Assembly: GCA_036522835.1 (NCBI GenBank)
Contig: DATDFB010000035.1
Span: forward strand, 13,700-77,699
From: DATDFB01 sp036522835
GTDB lineage: Bacteria; Acidobacteriota; Thermoanaerobaculia; Gp7-AA8
Length of the DNA stretch: 64,000 nucleotides
Direction: 5' to 3'
In this document: positions 1 through 7,861 of the stretch, in pieces
Numbering within the stretch: position 1 is the first letter of the stretch
Layout of the letters: the number at the start of each line of letters is the position of its first letter
Translations under genes and position numbers: made by a program
Notes under the pieces: model-generated
Databases searched by the model: none
What the model was told of the DNA's origin: nothing
The model's input: the letters and a program-made list of their open reading frames with translations, nothing else

Positions 1-1
1 C

Positions 2-118
2 GCCGGCTCGCCGAAGAAGGCGCCCGCGGAGATCGTCGACGGCGTCCGCCGCGCCGCGGCGCCAATGATCGAGCGGCGGCGCAAGGCGGTGAACGAAGCA
101 GCGAAACGGCTCCCGTGA
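2..118 (+). CDS. C-terminal end of an unidentified protein (partial)
   Basis: An open frame enters from the left edge and ends at TGA 116-118. Only about 38 residues are visible; they are Ala/Lys/Arg-rich and end in EAAKRLP. The composition suits a basic, helical C-terminus. The next gene starts at GTG 115 inside this stop (GTGA overlap), so the two are probably translated together. A DNA-repair partner such as Ku would fit the LigD-type genes downstream, but nothing in these residues shows that, so I do not name it. Confidence 0.5.
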   Translation, partial: AGSPKKAPAEIVDGVRRAAAPMIERRRKAVNEAAKRLP

Positions 119-726
119 GCGCAAAGATCTTCCTCCTCTCCCCGGCGAATACGAGCGGCCTGCGCGCGCAGCAGCTGATCTCACCAAGGTCGAACTTCGA
201 GGCGGCGCGGCTCTATCGCTCGCCGGAAGGGGTGCCGATCTCCATCGCCTTCGCCTTCATGAGCGCGCTTTACTTCCGCGGCAAGATCGCCTACGCGCTG
301 CACTTCGCCAATCCCAGTCCGGAGGGGATCTTCGTCATCACGCCGGGATTCGGGCTCGTGCCGTACGACTGGCGCATCACCGAGGAGCGGATGAAGGTGA
401 TGGCGAAGACGGACATCGACGTCCGCGTGCGCAAGTACCGCAAGCCGCTCGAGCGCGACGTCGCCGCGCTGGCGAAGGCGCTCGGCCAGGACGACGAGGT
501 GGTGCTCCTCGGCTCGGTCGCCAGCGGCAAGTACGTCGACGTCCTCCTCCCGCTGCTCGGCCACCGATTGCGCTTTCCGGTCATGTTCGCCGGCATGGGG
601 GACATGGCCCGCGGCGGCCTGCTGCTGCGCGCCGTGCGCGCGAACCGCGAGCTCGAATACACGACGCTCGACGCGCCGCGCCACCGGCCGGCGGGAGGGT
701 CGGGCAAGATCCCCGAGGGATGGTGA
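115..726 (+). CDS. Conserved-looking hypothetical protein, 203 aa
   Basis: The GTG start at 115 overlaps the upstream stop by four bases, indicating translational coupling. There is no signal peptide or membrane segment, so a cytosolic protein is expected. The body alternates beta-like stretches (ISIAFAFMSALYF, EVVLLGSVASGKYVDVLLPLL) with charged helices. A LLGSVASGK stretch near residue 130 resembles a glycine-rich loop but is not a convincing P-loop. The last 20 or so residues are Arg/Pro/Gly-rich. I do not recognise the family. It lies directly before the LigD-type polymerase gene, but a role in repair is only suggested by position. Confidence 0.75.
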   Translation: MSAKIFLLSPANTSGLRAQQLISPRSNFEAARLYRSPEGVPISIAFAFMSALYFRGKIAYALHFANPSPEGIFVITPGFGLVPYDWRITEERMKVMAKTDIDVRVRKYRKPLERDVAALAKALGQDDEVVLLGSVASGKYVDVLLPLLGHRLRFPVMFAGMGDMARGGLLLRAVRANRELEYTTLDAPRHRPAGGSGKIPEGW

Positions 727-729
727 GGC

Positions 730-811
730 CGGAATGCAGAATGGCGAATGCAGAATGCAGAATGAATCGCCGATTTGATTCTGCATTCCGCATTCGGCAT
801 TCTGCATTCCG
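730..811. repeat. Long inverted repeat of GAATGCAGAATG units (family D)
   Basis: Two 34-bp arms (730-763 and 778-811) are reverse complements with two mismatches. Each arm is built from short GAATGCAGAATG-like units. The palindrome fills the whole gap between the hypothetical gene (stop 724-726) and the ATG of the LigD-type polymerase gene (815), leaving 3 bp before the start codon. That gene therefore has no visible Shine-Dalgarno sequence. RNA from either strand would fold into a long hairpin. Confidence 0.85.
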
Positions 812-814
812 CGA

Positions 815-1780
815 ATGGCAGCGAACGCTCTGAACATCCCGACAGACATTGACGACGTCGTCCTTCGCTTCGGCGAGCAGGAAGTGCGTCTCACGAACCT
901 GGGGAAGCTCTTCTGGAAGAACCTGAAGATCACCAAGCGCGATCTCATCCAGTACTACGCCGACATCGCGCCGTGGCTGCTGCCGCATCTGCAGGGGCGA
1001 GCCATGGTGATGAAACGCTACCCGAACGGCGCGGAGGGGGAGTTCTTCTACATGAAGCGCGCGCCGGAGCCGCGGCCGGAGTGGATCGAGATCTGCTCGA
1101 TCATGCACGGCGCCGGGCCGGTGAACTTCCCGATCGTGCAGGATCTCCCCTCGCTCCTCTGGCTGATCAACCTCGGCTGCATCGATCTCAACCCGTGGTA
1201 CTCGCGCTGCGACGACACCGACCGTCCCGATTTTCTGCACTTCGATCTCGACCCAGGCCCAGGGGCGACGTTCGACATGGTCCGCAGCGTGGCCCTGCAC
1301 GTGCGCGACATCCTCGGCCACCTCGGCATGACGACGTACGCGAAGACGACCGGCTCGAAGGGCATGCACCTCTACATCCCCATCGTGCGCGGCCCGCTGC
1401 AGAAAGAGGTGTGGACGTTCGCGAAGGCGATCGCCATCGAGCTCGAGGCGCGCCACGGCGACGTGATCACCGCCGAGTACCGCAAGGTGAAGCGGCCGTA
1501 CGCGCGCGTGCTCGTCGATTACAACCAGAACGCCTGGGGACGGACGCTGGCGTCGATCTACTCCGTGCGCCCGACGCCGTTCGCCGGCGTGTCGACGCCG
1601 GTGACGTGGGAGGAGATCGAGGAAGGGATCCGGATCGAGGACTTTCGCATCGACAATGTTCGCGAGCGGGTCGCGGAGGTGGGGGATTTGTGGAAGCCGG
1701 TGGTTGGGAAGAAGAGGTTTGATCTGATGAAGGTGTTTACTCCGAAACCAACCGGTAGGGGCGCACGGCGTGCGTCCTGA
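815..1780 (+). CDS. ligD: LigD-type NHEJ polymerase (primase-polymerase domain protein)
   Basis: This 321-aa protein is the stand-alone polymerase module of bacterial LigD (archaeo-eukaryotic primase superfamily). It adds nucleotides at broken DNA ends during non-homologous end joining. The metal-binding motif FLHFDLDPGPG (around residue 145) and the downstream KTTGSKGMHLYIPI segment are hallmarks of the family. The ligase domain is encoded by the next gene instead of being fused, and no nuclease domain is present. ATG 815 lies 3 bp after palindrome D, with no ribosome binding site. The last ten residues (PTGRGARRAS) are encoded by the left arm of the family A repeat, and the stop TGA lies in its loop, so the repeat extended the C-terminus. 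Confidence 0.93.
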   Translation: MAANALNIPTDIDDVVLRFGEQEVRLTNLGKLFWKNLKITKRDLIQYYADIAPWLLPHLQGRAMVMKRYPNGAEGEFFYMKRAPEPRPEWIEICSIMHGAGPVNFPIVQDLPSLLWLINLGCIDLNPWYSRCDDTDRPDFLHFDLDPGPGATFDMVRSVALHVRDILGHLGMTTYAKTTGSKGMHLYIPIVRGPLQKEVWTFAKAIAIELEARHGDVITAEYRKVKRPYARVLVDYNQNAWGRTLASIYSVRPTPFAGVSTPVTWEEIEEGIRIEDFRIDNVRERVAEVGDLWKPVVGKKRFDLMKVFTPKPTGRGARRAS

Positions 1781-1810
1781 TGCACGTGGGCGCACGCCGT
1801 GCGCCCCTAC
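1755..1810. repeat. Family A palindromic element (GGGCGCAC type)
   Basis: Two 23-bp arms (1755-1777 and 1788-1810) beginning GTAGGGGCGCAC are inverted with one mismatch around a 10-nt loop. It lies between two genes on the same strand. Here the TAG in its left arm is out of frame; the upstream gene reads into the element and stops in the loop at TGA 1778-1780. Other copies are at 6806, 19134 and 36490. Confidence 0.9.
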
Positions 1811-1822
1811 CGATACTCCACC

Positions 1823-2860
1823 ATGAAGCTACCCATTCAACCGCCACTGCCGCCCATGGAGGCCAAGCGCGTCGACAAGATTCCCACCGGCGACACTTGG
1901 CAATTCGAGCCGAAGTGGGACGGCTTCCGCGCCATCGTCTTCCGCGACGGCGACGAGGTCCAACTGCAATCGAAGGCGGGCCAGCCGCTGGCGCGCTATT
2001 TCCCGGAGCTCGTCGAGGCCTTCCGCACGCTCGAGCCGCAGCAGTTCGTGCTCGACGGCGAGATCGTTGTGCCGGTGGGCGGGCGGCTGTCGTTCGACGA
2101 TCTCTTGCAGCGCATCCATCCGGCGGAGAAACGGATCCGGAAGCTGGCGGAGTCGACTCCGGCGCACTACTACGCGTTCGACATCCTCTTCGCGAACGGG
2201 AAGCTCCTCGTCGACGAGCCGATCGAAAAGCGGCGCGAAGCGCTCGAAGAGTTTTGGACGGGCGTCGATCACGAGCTGCTCCATCTCTCGCCCGCCACGA
2301 CGGACCGCAAGACGGCCAGCCAATGGTTCAACAAGTTCTCCGCCGCCGGGCTCGACGGCGTGATGGCCAAGCGCCTGGGCGAGCCGTACCACTCCGGCGA
2401 CCGCGAAGGGATGGTCAAGGTCAAGCACCTCAAGACGGCGGACTGCGTCGTCGGCGGCTTCCGCTACGGCGAAGGCACGACGCTCGTCGGCTCCCTGCTC
2501 CTAGGCCTCTACGACGACGAAGGGCGCCTCGTCTACATCGGCCACACGTCGTCGATCAAGAAGTCGGACCGCGAGGCGCTGACGGCGAAGCTCGAGGCGA
2601 TGCGCGCGGAGAATCCGTTCCAGGTGCGCGTTCCCGGCGGCCCGAGCCGCTGGGCCACCGAGCGCACCGGCGAGTGGGTGCCGGTCAAGCCGGAGCTCGT
2701 CTGCGAGGTCGAGTTCGACTACTTCTCGCAGGGCCGCTTCCGCCACGGCTCGAAGTTCCTGCGCTGGCGGCCCGACAAGGCGCCGGCGCAGTGCACGATG
2801 GAGCAGGTGAGGCCGACGGCGAAGAACGCGAAACTCGAGATCGGCGGGATCGTCTCTTAA
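1823..2860 (+). CDS. ATP-dependent DNA ligase (LigC/LigD-ligase type)
   Basis: This 345-aa ligase consists of an adenylation domain and a C-terminal OB-fold. The catalytic lysine lies in EPKWDGFR (about residue 30). Motifs FVLDGEIVV, YYAFDILF, GLDGVMAKR and GMVKVK follow in the normal order for nucleotidyltransferases. It seals nicks using ATP and most probably works with the LigD-type polymerase upstream in end joining. I chose ATG 1823: the in-frame GTG at 1799 lies inside repeat A and would add repeat-encoded residues. No Shine-Dalgarno sequence is seen because the repeat ends 12 bp before the ATG. Confidence 0.93.
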   Translation: MKLPIQPPLPPMEAKRVDKIPTGDTWQFEPKWDGFRAIVFRDGDEVQLQSKAGQPLARYFPELVEAFRTLEPQQFVLDGEIVVPVGGRLSFDDLLQRIHPAEKRIRKLAESTPAHYYAFDILFANGKLLVDEPIEKRREALEEFWTGVDHELLHLSPATTDRKTASQWFNKFSAAGLDGVMAKRLGEPYHSGDREGMVKVKHLKTADCVVGGFRYGEGTTLVGSLLLGLYDDEGRLVYIGHTSSIKKSDREALTAKLEAMRAENPFQVRVPGGPSRWATERTGEWVPVKPELVCEVEFDYFSQGRFRHGSKFLRWRPDKAPAQCTMEQVRPTAKNAKLEIGGIVS

Positions 2861-2862
2861 TC

Positions 2863-3757
2863 GTGCACGTTCTTCTCGTCCTCTTCGCGCTGCTCACGCC
2901 GCACGACTACCTTCACGACATCTGGAAGAGCAGCGGTACGCCCGGGATCTCCGTCGCCGTCGCGGTGAAGGGCGAGATCGTCTACGCCGAGGGCGCGGGC
3001 ATGGCGGAGCTGGAGAACCAGGTGCCGGCGACGCCGCAGACCGTCTGGAACATCGGCTCGGTCTCGAAAGTCATCACCGCCGTCGCGGTCATGCAGCTCG
3101 TCGAGCGCGGCCAGGTCTCGCTCGACGATCCGATTCAGAAGTACGTCCCCGAGTTTCCGGTGAAGCCGGAGGGGACGATCACGATCCGGCATCTGCTGAC
3201 GCACACCTCCGGCATCCGGCACTACGAACGAGGCGACTTCCCCGGCACGCCGGACAACGAGAACACGCGGCCCTCGACTTGGATCGAGGGGCTGAAGATC
3301 TTCGCCGGCGACCCGCTCCAGTTCGCGCCCGGCACGCGCTACCTCTACTCGTCGTACGCGGTGAACCTGCTGCAGGGCGTGGTCGAGCGCGCGAGCGGAC
3401 AGCCGTTCGAGCAGTACCTCGCGGAGAACATCTGGCGCCCGGCCGGGATGGCGGCAACGACGTTCGACGTTCCCACGCGCATCGTGCCGCGGCGCGCACG
3501 GAGCTACCGCATCGTGAGCGGCGCGCCGGTGAACTACTTCTACAACGACCTCGCGCATGTTCCGCGACGCCAATGGCCGCACGTTGATCAATCACTGCGG
3601 CAGCGTGAAAGGCTTCAACGCCTGCGTCGTCGACTATCCGTCCGAGGACGTCGTCGTGGCGCTGGCGGGAAACGGGGAGGATGCGACGCCGGCGCGGCCC
3701 GCCACCATCGCCTTCGCGCAGTTTTTCTTGAAACAGCCGGCGCCCGTCTCACGTTAA
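2863..3757 (+). pseudogene. Serine beta-lactamase-like (S12 family) protein with internal deletion and frameshift
   Basis: Translation from GTG 2863 gives a signal peptide (VLLVLFALLTPHD), then a beta-lactamase/penicillin-binding fold. The active-site Ser-x-x-Lys is in IGSVSKVITAVAV and the YxN-type motif is YSSYAVN. After NYFYNDLAH (about 3558) the reading frame becomes Arg-rich nonsense. The normal C-terminal part (HCGSVKGFNACVVDYP, the HxG-type motif) continues in another frame up to 3757. Roughly 60-70 residues normally found between these parts are missing. The total is about 300 residues against about 370 or more usual for the family. This fits an internal deletion with frameshift; a sequencing error could explain the shift but not the missing residues. 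Confidence 0.75.
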
Positions 3758-3764
3758 CGGCGTT

Positions 3765-5123
3765 GTGAAACGACTCTTCCTACTGTCGCTCCTCGCGGCG
3801 ACTCCCCTTTTCGGCCAGGCCGTGCGCATCACCGAAAAACCGCAGGGCATCGTGCACGGGCGGCTCCTCGTCCCCGTCACGACCGCGGAGAACGTCGCGC
3901 GGGTCGACCTCTTCATCAACAACGCGCATTACACGCAGGGCAAAGGCCGCTCGATCGTCATGCCGGTGCTGGTCGGCGATTATCTCCGCCGCCTGCGCAT
4001 CCGCGCCGTCGGCGTCGACGCCCAGAACCACGTCCTCGGCGAGGACGAGATGGTCATCAACGATCCGAAGCCGCCGTTCCGCGTGCGGCTGACGAACGCG
4101 AACGGCACGCTGCAGGCGAGCGTGGTAGCGCCGCAGCAGATTGCCGTCAGCGGGGTCGATTTTTTCGTGGGGGAAGAGCGCATCGCCACCGTGGCGCGGC
4201 CGCCGTATGCCGCGGCGTTCGACAAGGAGAAGTTTCCGAAGGCCGTCTACGCGCGCGTGGCCGCGCACGGGAGCGACGGCAGCGAGGCCAACGACGTGGT
4301 CTTCTTCGGCACGAATCCGAGCGACCAGGTCGACGTGACGCTGCAGCAGGTCCCGCTCTCCGTCGTCGGCGGCGCGCGCGCGCCGCAGCTCGGCGAGCTG
4401 ACGCTGCTCGACAACGGCGCGCCGCGGCGCATCGAGCAGCTCGTCCCGGCGGCCGACCAGCCGCTCTACGTCATCCTGCTCATCGACTACAGCGAGTCGA
4501 TGCTCGAGGAGCTCCCGGTGGTGAAGGCCGCGGCGAAGCAGTTCGCGCAGCGACTCCTGCGGCCGCAGGACCGCATCGCCGTCGTCGGCTTCAACCAGCG
4601 CGTGTTCTGGCTCACCGGCTGGACGAACGACTACAACGCCGCCGCGGCGAGCGTCGACCGCGTGCAGCCCGAGGGGGAGACGCACCTGTACGACACGGCC
4701 ATCGAGATGTTGTACGAACTGCAGAAGCAGCCGGGGCGGCACGCCCTCGTCGTGCTCACCGACGGCGTCGACCAGGGGAGCAAGTTCAAGCTCGAGCACC
4801 TCACGCACTACGCGCGCTACGCCGGCGTGCCGGTCTACCCGATCGTGAAGAACAAGATGCTGACGCGGCTGATGCGCTTCGGCATCGGCCAGCTCGAAGC
4901 GCGGCGCCTGGCCGGCATCGCCCGCGATACCGGCGCGACGTACTTCATCATCCAGAAAGAGAGCGAGCTGCCGAACGTCTACGCGAGGATCGCGCAGGAG
5001 CTGCGTCAGCAGTACCAGCTCGTGTTCTATTCGGACGCGGCCGCGGCGGACTCGTGGCACGCGCTGAAGATCGAGTCGAGCGCCAAGCAGCAGCTGCGCA
5101 TTCCGAACGGGTACTTTCCGTAG
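3765..5123 (+). CDS. Secreted VWA-domain protein (VWFA-related Acidobacterial type)
   Basis: This 452-aa protein starts at GTG 3765, 5 bp after the preceding frame. Residues 1-17 form a signal peptide (LFLLSLLAATPLFG). Residues 20-200 are beta-rich and precede a von Willebrand A domain from about residue 233. The MIDAS motif is complete: DYSES (D241), a Thr in EGETHLYD and LTDGVD. The layout matches the VWFA-related proteins abundant in Acidobacteriota. They are exported and probably bind ligands through the metal site; the partner is unknown. A 23-bp palindrome follows the stop by 4 bp. Confidence 0.85.
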   Translation: MKRLFLLSLLAATPLFGQAVRITEKPQGIVHGRLLVPVTTAENVARVDLFINNAHYTQGKGRSIVMPVLVGDYLRRLRIRAVGVDAQNHVLGEDEMVINDPKPPFRVRLTNANGTLQASVVAPQQIAVSGVDFFVGEERIATVARPPYAAAFDKEKFPKAVYARVAAHGSDGSEANDVVFFGTNPSDQVDVTLQQVPLSVVGGARAPQLGELTLLDNGAPRRIEQLVPAADQPLYVILLIDYSESMLEELPVVKAAAKQFAQRLLRPQDRIAVVGFNQRVFWLTGWTNDYNAAAASVDRVQPEGETHLYDTAIEMLYELQKQPGRHALVVLTDGVDQGSKFKLEHLTHYARYAGVPVYPIVKNKMLTRLMRFGIGQLEARRLAGIARDTGATYFIIQKESELPNVYARIAQELRQQYQLVFYSDAAAADSWHALKIESSAKQQLRIPNGYFP

Positions 5124-5127
5124 GATC

Positions 5128-5150
5128 TGGAGTGCGCCGGCCGCACTCCA
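5128..5150. repeat. Minimal family B palindrome; hairpin after the VWA gene
   Basis: TGGAGTGCG and CGCACTCCA form 9-bp perfect arms around a 5-nt centre. The arms match the outer stem of the 61-bp family B elements, so this is a deleted or half copy. It lies 4 bp after the stop of the VWA gene and could end or protect the transcript. There is no T-tract, so a standard intrinsic terminator is not shown. Confidence 0.75.
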
Positions 5151-5188
5151 CATTCCTCGGGCACGTTCCGTGAAGCCGTGCTCGCCGG

Positions 5189-6343
5189 GTGACAGAGCAC
5201 GCTCTCTATCCGCAAGATCCCCGCCGTTCGCGCATTTATCGCGGCCTTGAGACCGAGCGGCAGGAGCACATCTTCACCTGGAGCGCGGTCGTGCTCGTGC
5301 TCCTCTACGCAACCGCGTGGGTGGGCGCGATTCACGACGAGGTCGTGATGCGGCGCGAGCTCGTGCGGCAGGCGAAGGCGGCCGGGCTGAAGGCGCCGCC
5401 GATCGCGGCGCCGACGCAGCAGATCACGGCCGCGCTGACGCAGCCGTCGGTCGCGCCGGCCTACCTCACCGACGCGATGCTCAACTTCATCGATCCGTTG
5501 CGCGGCGCGAGCGGCAAGCTCCGCTTCACCACGATCACGCCCGGAAAGACGATCGCCACGGGAGCTCCGGAGGGGATGAAGTCGGTGCTGTCGAACGAGG
5601 AAAACTCGGTGTCGTCCGACTTCGCCGCGCCCGCGAATCCCGGCGTCTACGACATGGCCGTACAGCTCGACAAAGCGACGCGCCCGATCAAGGACTTCAG
5701 CGTCATCACGCTCGTCCCCTTCGGCGAAAAGCAGGCCGGCCACATCGGCCTCTACTATCTCGGTAATTGGCCATTCGAACGCGGCGGCAAGCCGAAGACG
5801 CCCGCCTACGCGAATCCGAGCGGCTTCATTCAAGTGACGCAGGAAAACGCCGATACGCCGGTCTCCGAGCACTTCCGCCTGCGCGACTTCCTGACGAAGG
5901 ATCAGCCGAACGTCTGGCCGAAGTACCTGCTTCTGAATCCGAAGCTCGTCGACAAGCTCGAGCTGACGATCGAGGAGCTCCAGGCGATGGGCCATCCGGT
6001 GCGGCACGTGACGATCATGAGCGGCTTCCGCACGCCCGAGTACAACTACACCGGCGGCAACACGCAGGGCCGCGCGAACCTCAGCAGGCACATGTACGGC
6101 GACGCGTCGGACGTCTTCGTCGACAACGACGGCAACGGCGCGATGGACGACTTGAACGGCGATCATCGCGTCGACACGCGCGACGCCGAGGTCATCCAGC
6201 AGGCGGTCGAGCGCGTGGAGCGGAAGCACCCCGAGCTCATCGGTGGAGTTGGCGTTTATTCCGCATGTTGCGGTCACGGACCGTTCACGCACATCGACGT
6301 CCGCGGCTACCGCGCGCGATGGCGCGGAACAGGCAGTGGATGA
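5189..6343 (+). CDS. Membrane-anchored M15-type peptidoglycan peptidase with EF-hand/dockerin-like loop
   Basis: This 384-aa protein starts at GTG 5189. One membrane segment (about residues 30-48, FTWSAVVLVLLYATAWVGA) anchors a periplasmic domain. The C-terminal third shows the M15A D-Ala-D-Ala carboxypeptidase-like signature: SGFRTPEYN, SRHMYGDASDVF (HxxGxxxD) and FTHIDVRG. These provide the zinc ligands. Within this domain a 22-residue acidic stretch starting DNDGNGAMDD and continuing NGDHRVDTRDA looks like paired calcium-binding loops, as in dockerins. It probably trims peptidoglycan stem peptides, perhaps in a calcium-dependent way. Confidence 0.82.
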   Translation: MTEHALYPQDPRRSRIYRGLETERQEHIFTWSAVVLVLLYATAWVGAIHDEVVMRRELVRQAKAAGLKAPPIAAPTQQITAALTQPSVAPAYLTDAMLNFIDPLRGASGKLRFTTITPGKTIATGAPEGMKSVLSNEENSVSSDFAAPANPGVYDMAVQLDKATRPIKDFSVITLVPFGEKQAGHIGLYYLGNWPFERGGKPKTPAYANPSGFIQVTQENADTPVSEHFRLRDFLTKDQPNVWPKYLLLNPKLVDKLELTIEELQAMGHPVRHVTIMSGFRTPEYNYTGGNTQGRANLSRHMYGDASDVFVDNDGNGAMDDLNGDHRVDTRDAEVIQQAVERVERKHPELIGGVGVYSACCGHGPFTHIDVRGYRARWRGTGSG

Positions 6344-6361
6344 CCCTGGGAGGACATTGAC

Positions 6362-6808
6362 GTGAGCGAAACCGCCACCCCCAATCTCGCCTTGATCTGC
6401 CCCGAATGCGGCGCGCAGCGCACCGACCCGTCGCGCACGTGCCCCGCGTGCGGCGCGCCGCCGACGCGCAAGGCGGGCGACAAGCGCAACGCCGAAGAGG
6501 AAGTGCGCAACGAGGACCTCGAACCGTACGTGACGCTGCGCTACATCGCGCGGCTGTTCAAGATCCTGGCAGTGCTGATGGTGATCATGCTGATCGGCGA
6601 GGTGATCAGCGGAATCGTCGCCGAAGGCTCTGCCGCGTTGATGACGCTCATCGGCGAGGCGACGAAGTTCCTCGTCATCGCCGGCCTGATGTGGAGCGGC
6701 GGCGACATCACGCTGCTGCTGATCGACGCCGGACACGACTTGCGCGTGGCGCGGATTCTGTTGGGCAGGATCAACGCCTCGCTGCACGAGAGGGAAAAAC
6801 CTCGATAG
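6362..6808 (+). CDS. Zinc-ribbon membrane protein
   Basis: This 148-aa protein starts at GTG 6362, after GGAGG at 6350-6354. Residues 12-35 form a CPEC/CPAC zinc ribbon. Two hydrophobic segments follow (ILAVLMVIMLIGEVISGIV and FLVIAGLMWSGG), then a charged tail. It lies 16 bp after the M15 peptidase and is likely co-transcribed with it. Function unknown; the zinc ribbon would be cytoplasmic. Its TAG stop (6806-6808) is the first three bases of the family A repeat. Confidence 0.75.
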   Translation: MSETATPNLALICPECGAQRTDPSRTCPACGAPPTRKAGDKRNAEEEVRNEDLEPYVTLRYIARLFKILAVLMVIMLIGEVISGIVAEGSAALMTLIGEATKFLVIAGLMWSGGDITLLLIDAGHDLRVARILLGRINASLHEREKPR

Positions 6809-6888
6809 GGGCGCACAGCGTGCGCCCCTTGCCCCGCGGGCGCACGCTGTGCGCCCCTTGCCCCGCGGGCGCACGATGTGCGCCCCTA
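6806..6888. repeat. Family A element, three tandem 29-bp units, between convergent genes
   Basis: Three imperfect copies of a 29-bp unit (core GGGCGCAC..GTGCGCCCC, linker TTGCCCCGC) run between the zinc-ribbon gene (+) and the hemerythrin gene (-). The outer ends read TAG on the + strand (6806-6808) and CTA, i.e. TAG on the - strand (6886-6888). These are the stop codons of the two flanking genes. Each unit is itself palindromic. Confidence 0.92.
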
Positions 6889-7377
6889 CCGCATCAACTC
6901 CTTCTTCCGCTCCTTCAACCGGTCCCCCAGCTGGCGGAGCTCGGCGCGGTCGAAGAGCTTCCGCGCCTTCGGGAACATCTCCTTCTCTTCTTCCTCGGCG
7001 TGGTGCTCGATGAGGTCCTTGAGCACCTTGGCCTTGGCCGCGAACTCTTCCTCGGAGTCGAACTCGCTGACCTCGGGCATGACCATGTCGACCACGTGGT
7101 GCTCTTCCTTCGCCTCGAAGTAGAGCTCGCGGTCGTCGCGCGCCTGCGCGGCGTCGCGGAACGCAGGATAGAAAATCTCCTCCTCGATCTGGGAGTGGAT
7201 CTTCACCTCGCGGTCGATCTGCGCGAGGAGCTGCTCCGCCTTCGTGGTGTTGCGCTCCGCGGCGCGCTCGAGCTGCGACAGCAGTCCGCGCACTTTCTCG
7301 TGGTCTTTCTTCAGCAGGGAGATTGCGTCGTTCTGGACGCGGGATTTCGTCGACGTTTTTCGTTTGGTCGCCGGCAT
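6886..7377 (-). CDS. Hemerythrin HHE-domain protein
   Basis: This 163-aa protein begins at ATG 7377 behind a strong ribosome binding site (AGGAGG at 7380-7385). That site decides against the longer frame starting at 7404. After a basic N-terminal tail (KRKTSTKSR), the four-helix bundle carries typical ligands: KKDHEKV, HSQIEEEIFYP, EEHHVVD and EHHAEEEEKEMFP. Such proteins bind a di-iron centre and sense or store O2 or NO. It is the last gene of a possible minus-strand run from lhr. Its TAG stop is supplied by repeat A. Confidence 0.88.
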   Translation of the reverse strand: MPATKRKTSTKSRVQNDAISLLKKDHEKVRGLLSQLERAAERNTTKAEQLLAQIDREVKIHSQIEEEIFYPAFRDAAQARDDRELYFEAKEEHHVVDMVMPEVSEFDSEEEFAAKAKVLKDLIEHHAEEEEKEMFPKARKLFDRAELRQLGDRLKERKKELMR

Positions 7378-7422
7378 AGATCCTCCTACGTGAAGGAAGA
7401 TCAATTGGCGTGCCTAGCTTCG

Positions 7423-7839
7423 CTACGACGGAAGCGGCACGATCGCACGGCTCAGCGTCTCGCGGATTTCCTTGTAGACGTTCTCCGGCGGAATGCCCAT
7501 CTCGCGGTACGCGGCGGCGCGGCGGAAAAGCGTCTCCGCTCCTTTTTCGTCGAGCATGCGCGAGTCGATGGTGCGGTTGTTCAGCTCGCAGAACGCGAAG
7601 AGCGCGGCCAGCGCCACGCGGCGGTTGCCGCCGCGGAACGGGCTGTACGTCAGAAGCGCAAAGAGGAACGCGGCGACTTTCTCCGGGAACGACGGGTAGG
7701 CTTCGCGGCCGAGCGTCGTCACCTGCGGCCGCTGCACGGCGTTGACGAGCCCGAATTGCGAGTCGACGACGCCGGGGTGCGCCTGCGTCCCGCCGAACTC
7801 GGCGGAGACGGCGCGGTGCAGCTCGACGATGTCCTGCAC
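7423..7839 (-). CDS. Doc/Fic-like protein with altered active-site motif; start uncertain
   Basis: The frame encodes YLTVQDIVELHRAV, then FPEKVAAFLFALLTYSPFRGGNRRVALAALFAF, split here at its motif: YSPFRGGNRR. This is the Doc (death-on-curing) branch of Fic proteins. The usual HPFxxGN(K/R)R motif reads SPFRGGNRR, so the catalytic histidine is replaced by serine; AMP or phosphate transfer is therefore doubtful. No ATG, GTG or TTG lies in frame before GTG 7839, which would cut off the conserved YLT. Possible explanations are a non-standard CTG start (7845) or a +1 shift from the H1-like gene, whose TGA is at 7864-7862. A long open frame continues upstream but is out of phase with the clearly coding H1-like frame. 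Confidence 0.6.
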   Translation of the reverse strand: MQDIVELHRAVSAEFGGTQAHPGVVDSQFGLVNAVQRPQVTTLGREAYPSFPEKVAAFLFALLTYSPFRGGNRRVALAALFAFCELNNRTIDSRMLDEKGAETLFRRAAAYREMGIPPENVYKEIRETLSRAIVPLPS

Positions 7840-7861
7840 CGTCAGGTAGCGAACGCCGCCG

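Noticed and set aside
2..118. Ku C-terminus next to LigD
   Set aside because: The visible 38 residues show no Ku-specific feature; position alone is not enough.
5128..5150. Classical rho-independent terminator
   Set aside because: The hairpin is strong but no T-run follows; the same is true of the hairpins at 31996 and 56879, so they are described as terminator-like or repeat halves.
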